This document shows positions 54,389 through 58,436 of a stretch of DNA of 58,436 bases, piece by piece. The position numbers were made by a program, and so were the translations under genes. The notes under the pieces were generated by a model, which was not told the DNA's origin, did no database searches, and worked only from the letters and a program-made list of their open reading frames with translations. Numbering within the stretch: the first letter of the stretch is position 1; each line of letters opens with the position of its first letter. The DNA lies in the NCBI GenBank assembly GCA_905480255.1, contig CAJQPR010000038.1, forward strand, positions 1-58,436, in the 5' to 3' direction. Origin of the DNA: an uncultured Woeseiaceae bacterium (lineage in GTDB: Bacteria > Pseudomonadota > Gammaproteobacteria > Steroidobacterales > Woeseiaceae).

Positions 54389-55591
54389 ATGAACATCGAT
54401 TTGACCGAAGAAGAACTGGCATTCCGCGATGAAGTCCGCCAATTCTTTACCAGCAACTACCCCGAAGACATTCGCCGCAAGAGAGACAACGGCATTACTC
54501 TGACCCGCGATGACATGATTCGCTGGCAGAAAATTCTGAGTGACAAGGGCTGGTTTGCGGTCAATTGGCCGGTCGAACATGGCGGTACTGGCTGGACGGC
54601 GGTACAGAAATACATCTTTGCCAACGAGATGGCTGCTGTTAACGCTCCACCGCTGGTCGCATTTGGCGTCAAGATGGTCGCGCCTATTATTTACACGTAT
54701 GGAACTGACGAGCAAAAAAGCCGGTTTCTGCCCGATATCCTGGCAAGCAATGTCTGGTGGTGTCAGGGCTACTCGGAGCCAGGTTCCGGATCCGACCTTG
54801 CGTCATTGAAAACCCGTGCCGATCGCGACGGCGATAACTACATTGTCAACGGGACGAAAACCTGGACGACGCTTGGGCAGTACGCAGACTGGATTTTTTG
54901 CCTGGTGCGTACAAATTCGGACGTTGCGCGCCGACAGGAAGGAATCAGCTTCATATTGATAGACATGCAAACGCCTGGCGTTTCCGTTCGGCCAATTATC
55001 ACTATCGAAGGCGATCACGAAGTGAACGAAGTCCACTTCGAAAACGTTGTTGTGCCTGTCAAAAACCTCGTCGGAGAAGAAGGCAAAGGCTGGACGTACG
55101 GCAAAGTTCTTTTGCAGCACGAACGAACAAATATTGCTGGTGTCGCCGTTTCTCAGTATCGACTCGACCGCCTGAAAGAGAAAGCTGCTGAATCAATTCA
55201 CGGTGGCAGGCCCTTGCTCGACGATCGCAATTTCGTCCGTAAACTGGCAGCGCTTGAAATTGAATTGAAAGCGCTGGAGTACACAGAGCTGCGCACGCTC
55301 GCGGCAGTGGCAGTTGGCGGCGCGCCGGGACCGGAATCCTCGTTGCTCAAGATCAGGGGGACGGAAGTTCAGCAATCACTGGATGCCCTGCTAATGGAAG
55401 CCGCCGGCTACTATGCCCTGCCCTATGTCCCCGCTCAGTACGATGTGGATTGGCCTGACGCAGACCGAATTGGCCACGGCACCGAGACCAGCACCTCGTT
55501 ACGGTACTTCAACAACCGGAAAGCGTCGATTTACGGCGGCTCCAACGAGATACAAAGAAACATTATTGCCAAGCACGTGCTCGGTCTGTAA
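54389..55591 (+). CDS. Acyl-CoA dehydrogenase (large-type subunit of a probable heteromeric pair)
   Basis: A 400-residue FAD enzyme. The N-terminal helical domain includes WPVEHGGTGWT. FAD and substrate motifs are CQGYSEPGSGSDLASLKTRA and GTKTWTTLGQYADW. The C-terminal SIYGGSNEIQRNIIAKHVLGL has Gly where MCAD-type enzymes have the catalytic Glu; the base is probably Glu245 in QHERTNIAG, the position used by isovaleryl- and long-chain-type enzymes. Enzymes of this kind commonly pair with a smaller partner gene, here 12 nt downstream (PimC/PimD- or ChsE-like pairs). It heads the operon to 58351. Confidence 0.93.
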   Translation: MNIDLTEEELAFRDEVRQFFTSNYPEDIRRKRDNGITLTRDDMIRWQKILSDKGWFAVNWPVEHGGTGWTAVQKYIFANEMAAVNAPPLVAFGVKMVAPIIYTYGTDEQKSRFLPDILASNVWWCQGYSEPGSGSDLASLKTRADRDGDNYIVNGTKTWTTLGQYADWIFCLVRTNSDVARRQEGISFILIDMQTPGVSVRPIITIEGDHEVNEVHFENVVVPVKNLVGEEGKGWTYGKVLLQHERTNIAGVAVSQYRLDRLKEKAAESIHGGRPLLDDRNFVRKLAALEIELKALEYTELRTLAAVAVGGAPGPESSLLKIRGTEVQQSLDALLMEAAGYYALPYVPAQYDVDWPDADRIGHGTETSTSLRYFNNRKASIYGGSNEIQRNIIAKHVLGL

Positions 55592-55603
55592 GGCGGTTTA
55601 CCC

Positions 55604-56737
55604 ATGGATTTCTCACTAACCGAAGAACAGGAAATGCTGGCGGACAGCATTGCGCGCTTCATTGAAACTGACTACGACTTCGAAACCCGACAAAGAATTG
55701 CGGCCGGCGAACGCGGCTTCAGTGACGAGATGTGGCGCACATTTGCCGAACTCGGATGGACTGCTGTGCCGTTTTCAGAAGAGGATGGTGGCCTCGATGG
55801 CGGTCCGGTTGAACTGATGCTGATGATGCAGGAATTCGGCCGCGGTCTTCTCGTCGAACCGTTCCTGGCCAACATTGTGCTCGCGGGCGGCGCACTAAGA
55901 AGATTGGCCAGCAAGGATCAGAAAACGAAATGGATGACCCCTCTAATTGCTGGCGAACTTCATGCCGGCCTGGCGTTTGCGGAACCCCAGGCGCGATTCG
56001 AACTTTCGGATATTGCGACCACCGCGAAAGAAGGTGGTGACGGCTACATTTTGAATGGCAGGAAAACGTTGGTTCTGAATGGCGGAGCGGCTGACTTGCT
56101 TATCATTCCTGCCCGCACCGCCGGCAAACAGACCGACGAATCAGGAATCACACTATTCGCCGTACCATCAAATGCGGCGGGGGTTAGCAGGAGGGCCTAT
56201 CCGACCGTGGATGGTCTGCAAGCGGCAGAGCTTGATCTGGCGGACGTGACTGTAGGCCTGGATAACGTGCTCGGGTCAGTTGATGAGGGTTTCGATACCT
56301 TGCGCAACATCGTTGACGAAGCCACGCTTGCCGTATCTGCAGAGGCCGTCGGCATCATGCAGGCGATGCACGACAAGACGGTTGAATATTCCAAAGACCG
56401 GGTCCAGTTCGGCGTTCCAATCGGCACTTTTCAGGCACTACAGCACCGGATGGTTGAGACGATGATGAGCTGCGAACAAAGCCGCTCGTTGCTGTACTGG
56501 TGCGTCATGCTCAATTGCTCAAACGACAATGACGGGAGAAAGGCGATCAGTGCGCTCAAGTACCAGGTGGGAACGGCCGGTGTGCACGTTGCTCGGGAGG
56601 CGGTGCAGATTCATGGTGGGATGGGTGTCACGTGGGAGCTCGATATTGCGCATTACTTCAAGAGAATATCTGCGATTGATCTGATGTTTGGCAATGCCGA
56701 CTATCATCTGGATCGATTCGCCGATTTCCCGGCTTAA
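55604..56737 (+). CDS. Acyl-CoA dehydrogenase (small-type partner)
   Basis: A 377-residue member of the same fold, but more divergent. The N-terminal domain has WTAVPFSEEDGGLDGGPVEL. The FAD-contact motif usually reading TEP is replaced by AFAEPQARFELSDI. ILNGRKTLVLNGGAADLLII and QFGVPIGTFQALQHRMVE are clear, and the C-terminus has QIHGGMGVTWELDIAHYFKR. Such small partners form alpha2beta2 enzymes with the larger one in bacterial dicarboxylate, steroid side-chain and other acyl-CoA pathways. The substrate cannot be read from sequence. It follows its partner by 12 nt and precedes yhhQ by 15 nt. Confidence 0.9.
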   Translation: MDFSLTEEQEMLADSIARFIETDYDFETRQRIAAGERGFSDEMWRTFAELGWTAVPFSEEDGGLDGGPVELMLMMQEFGRGLLVEPFLANIVLAGGALRRLASKDQKTKWMTPLIAGELHAGLAFAEPQARFELSDIATTAKEGGDGYILNGRKTLVLNGGAADLLIIPARTAGKQTDESGITLFAVPSNAAGVSRRAYPTVDGLQAAELDLADVTVGLDNVLGSVDEGFDTLRNIVDEATLAVSAEAVGIMQAMHDKTVEYSKDRVQFGVPIGTFQALQHRMVETMMSCEQSRSLLYWCVMLNCSNDNDGRKAISALKYQVGTAGVHVAREAVQIHGGMGVTWELDIAHYFKRISAIDLMFGNADYHLDRFADFPA

Positions 56738-56752
56738 GTCGGGAAGAACACT

Positions 56753-57505
56753 ATGTTTCCCGACTCCATGGTTCAGTTCTTTGGCCATAACCAGGAACTC
56801 CTCTGGTTGACCACGTTACTGCTGGACCTTGCGGCCACAGTCACGTTATATCGCCTGTTTGGCAAAACCGGGCTGCAAGTCGCTATCGCAACAGCCATTA
56901 TCCTTGCCAATCTGCAGGGTCCGAAGTTAACGATTATTTTCGGCATTGAGACGACGCTCGGCGTCATTTTTTATTCGAGCATTTTTTTTGCGACAGATGT
57001 ACTGAGTGAGAACTACGGTCGCGCCGAGGCAAACAAGGCAGTTCGAATGGGATTTGCGGTCAGCGTAATCGTGCTGGTCATGATGAGCCTGGCGTTGCTT
57101 TACCTGCCAAGTGACAGGCCAAATACAGCTCAATTTTCGAACGATATTCACGATGCGTTTTCGACCATCCTGAATTTTACGCCCAGGTTTATTGTGGGCT
57201 CACTACTCGCCTATATCATCAGCCAGAGTTTCGATGTCTGGGCCTTCCACCAGATAAAGAAAATTACCGGTGAGAAGTGGCTTTGGGTGAGAAACAACCT
57301 CTCGACGATGAGTTCACAGGTGCTCGACACATTAATTTTTTCGCTGGTCGCATGGTGGGGTGTGGTCGACCTGGCGACGGCGCTTAAACTGGGTGCCGCC
57401 AAGTACGTTTTCAAGATTATCATTGCAATGATCGACACCACTTTTATCTATTGGGCCAGGTCGATGTTCCGCAAACACCATGTTCCACTTGTCCAGGCGG
57501 GCTGA
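56753..57505 (+). CDS. yhhQ: Queuosine precursor transporter YhhQ (VUT family)
   Basis: A 250-residue integral membrane protein with about six hydrophobic segments that imports preQ0/preQ1 or related bases. Family signatures are IFFATDVLSENYGRAEANKAVRMGF, FTPRFIVGSLLAYIISQSFDVWAFHQIK and WVRNNLSTMSSQVLDTLIF. A second ATG five codons in is an alternative start. It is in line with the acyl-CoA dehydrogenase pair upstream and a SAM hydroxide adenosyltransferase gene downstream. The queuosine enzymes tgt and queA are elsewhere in the window (21686-23820). Confidence 0.93.
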   Translation: MFPDSMVQFFGHNQELLWLTTLLLDLAATVTLYRLFGKTGLQVAIATAIILANLQGPKLTIIFGIETTLGVIFYSSIFFATDVLSENYGRAEANKAVRMGFAVSVIVLVMMSLALLYLPSDRPNTAQFSNDIHDAFSTILNFTPRFIVGSLLAYIISQSFDVWAFHQIKKITGEKWLWVRNNLSTMSSQVLDTLIFSLVAWWGVVDLATALKLGAAKYVFKIIIAMIDTTFIYWARSMFRKHHVPLVQAG

Positions 57506-57547
57506 ACTCGCCGAACGGTTGACGATATTGGGATATCATTATTCACC

Positions 57548-58351
57548 ATGAGCAATTGGCAGCCGTCGGGCGTAATAACGATCACCACGGACTTTGGCCA
57601 CAAAGGTCCGTTTGCAGCCGTCATGACTGGTGTCATCGTCAGCCGGTACCCTGCGGCACGCGTCATTGATCTCGCACACGATATTCCCGCCCACTGGCCA
57701 CCAGAAGCAGGTTTCTGGCTGAGCCGGTCTTATAGCTACTTCCCAAGCGGTACCGTTCACGTTGCCATTGTTGACCCCGGCGTCGGCACGGAACGGGAAA
57801 TTTTGCTCGTAGAGAAAGATGGTCACATTTTCATGGCGCCGGATAACGGATTGCTCGCACCGGTGCTTGCGGACGCAGACCGGATTTGCAAACTAAATCA
57901 CGATGGACTGACAGAGTTTGGAGTTGAATCCCCGAGCCTTACATTCCACGGTAGGGATATATTTGCTCCACTGGCGGCCGAGTTGGCGGCAGGCCGAATC
58001 ACTATTGATGATGTCGGCAGTGACACGGCCGACTGGACACCGGGCTGGCTCGATGATCCGAAAATTCAGGCCGGACGGGTCAGCGGCATCGTGGTAACGA
58101 TAGACGCGTTTGGCAATCTGATTTCCAACATCGACGGCTCGCTCATCGAAGGTTTCGAGAGGCCAGTCATCGAAATGGCCGGACATCGAATTGAAATGAA
58201 ACCAACATACGGGCGCGCGAGTCCTGGCGATTACCTCGGACTTGTTAATTCATTCAATGTCATTGAGATTGCACGCGCAGAAGATAGTGCTGCAAAAGGT
58301 CTCAGCTGCGAGCGCGGCGCGCCGGTGATTGTTGTAGATGCGGCCGATTAG
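57548..58351 (+). CDS. SAM hydroxide adenosyltransferase (DUF62 family)
   Basis: A 267-residue protein of the family that splits S-adenosylmethionine with water into adenosine and methionine; fluorinase and chlorinase are relatives. ITTDFGHKGPFAAVMTGVI opens the N-terminal domain, and VHVAIVDPGVGTER and TFHGRDIFAPLAAELA carry the conserved Asp, Arg and His. The C-terminal barrel has TIDAFGNLISNID. The halogenase-specific loop is not evident, so hydrolysis is the likelier reaction. It is the last gene before a terminator and follows yhhQ by 42 nt. Biological role is poorly understood in the family. Confidence 0.92.
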   Translation: MSNWQPSGVITITTDFGHKGPFAAVMTGVIVSRYPAARVIDLAHDIPAHWPPEAGFWLSRSYSYFPSGTVHVAIVDPGVGTEREILLVEKDGHIFMAPDNGLLAPVLADADRICKLNHDGLTEFGVESPSLTFHGRDIFAPLAAELAAGRITIDDVGSDTADWTPGWLDDPKIQAGRVSGIVVTIDAFGNLISNIDGSLIEGFERPVIEMAGHRIEMKPTYGRASPGDYLGLVNSFNVIEIARAEDSAAKGLSCERGAPVIVVDAAD

Positions 58352-58360
58352 CCTATAACC

Positions 58361-58391
58361 CGCTGTCAGTTTCCTGACAGCGCCTGTTTTT
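58361..58391 (+). terminator. Intrinsic terminator ending the ACAD-yhhQ-SAM hydrolase run
   Basis: CGCTGTCAG (58361-58369) and CTGACAGCG (58374-58382) form a perfect 9-bp stem with a TTTC loop, followed by CCTG and a run of five T. It lies 9 nt after the last stop codon. Confidence 0.8.
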
Positions 58392-58436
58392 CGATCTTGG
58401 CCCCAGTCCGCCCGATATGCAGACCTTGAGAAAATG

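Overview
The window is a gene-dense stretch of bacterial chromosome, almost entirely core genes, with no sign of phage, plasmid, insertion sequence or CRISPR. It looks gammaproteobacterial: there is a der-bamB-yfgM-hisS-rodZ-pilW-rlmN-ndk string, trmJ-iscS beside divergent suhB, tgt-queA and secDF-yajC in the usual order, xerD-dsbC, a 180-kDa NAD-glutamate dehydrogenase, and a xanthomonad-type MetX homologue. Many lipid and acyl-CoA genes and a large TonB-dependent receptor suggest a heterotrophic marine or soil lineage near Xanthomonadales, Steroidobacterales or Woeseiaceae. That placement is inference from gene content only.

Layout. 1-3287 (minus): the start of tadA, then guaA and guaB. 3381-5586 (plus): xseA and a secreted M23 peptidase. 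5601-14765 (minus): one long run ndk-rlmN-pilW-rodZ-hisS-yfgM-bamB-der-metX (translation, cell shape, envelope assembly), preceded by a promoter and a terminator-like hairpin. 14920-17527 (minus): trmJ-iscS-(iscU-like)-iscA, a shortened Fe-S operon with a degenerate scaffold. 17622-18422 (plus): suhB. 18446-23820 (minus): queA-tgt-yajC-secD-secF. 23896-26325 (minus): an ECF sigma factor, its probable membrane anti-sigma factor and a periplasmic double-PDZ protein. 26471-27118 (plus): tRNA-Leu(CAA) and a NUDIX gene. 27122-28955 (minus): xerD and dsbC.

29235-32057 (plus): plsC, thiolase and an SDR behind two CRP-like palindromes. 32116-33774 (minus): ETF-ubiquinone oxidoreductase. 33877-42061 (plus): zapE, marR, NAD-glutamate dehydrogenase, gpmA and a periplasmic ClpP-fold protein without a normal start codon. 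42074-45404 (minus): acyl-CoA ligase, a catalytically degenerate SDR and TesB. 45722-48388 (plus): TonB-dependent receptor. 48434-48613 (minus): a 59-residue membrane protein. 48757-50250 (plus): a cysteine synthase-glutaredoxin fusion. 50278-50742 (minus): MaoC-type hydratase. 50852-54252: molybdenum cofactor genes, with mocA convergent to moaA-moaC-mobA-moaD-moaE. 54389-58351 (plus): a two-subunit-type acyl-CoA dehydrogenase pair, the queuosine-precursor transporter yhhQ and a SAM hydroxide adenosyltransferase, ending in a terminator.

How the parts fit. The acyl-CoA ligase, dehydrogenase pair, SDRs, thiolase, thioesterases and ETF-QO form scattered parts of a beta-oxidation-like capacity, and the TonB receptor could import a substrate. 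Two sulfur genes, a MetX homologue of the serine-O-succinyltransferase-like type and the CysK-glutaredoxin fusion, could form a non-standard cysteine route. I found no single obviously new multi-gene system. The best leads are the degenerate IscU, the CysK-glutaredoxin fusion, the ATT-start periplasmic protein, the sigma/anti-sigma/PDZ cassette, the tandem CRP-like sites and the catalytically stripped SDR.
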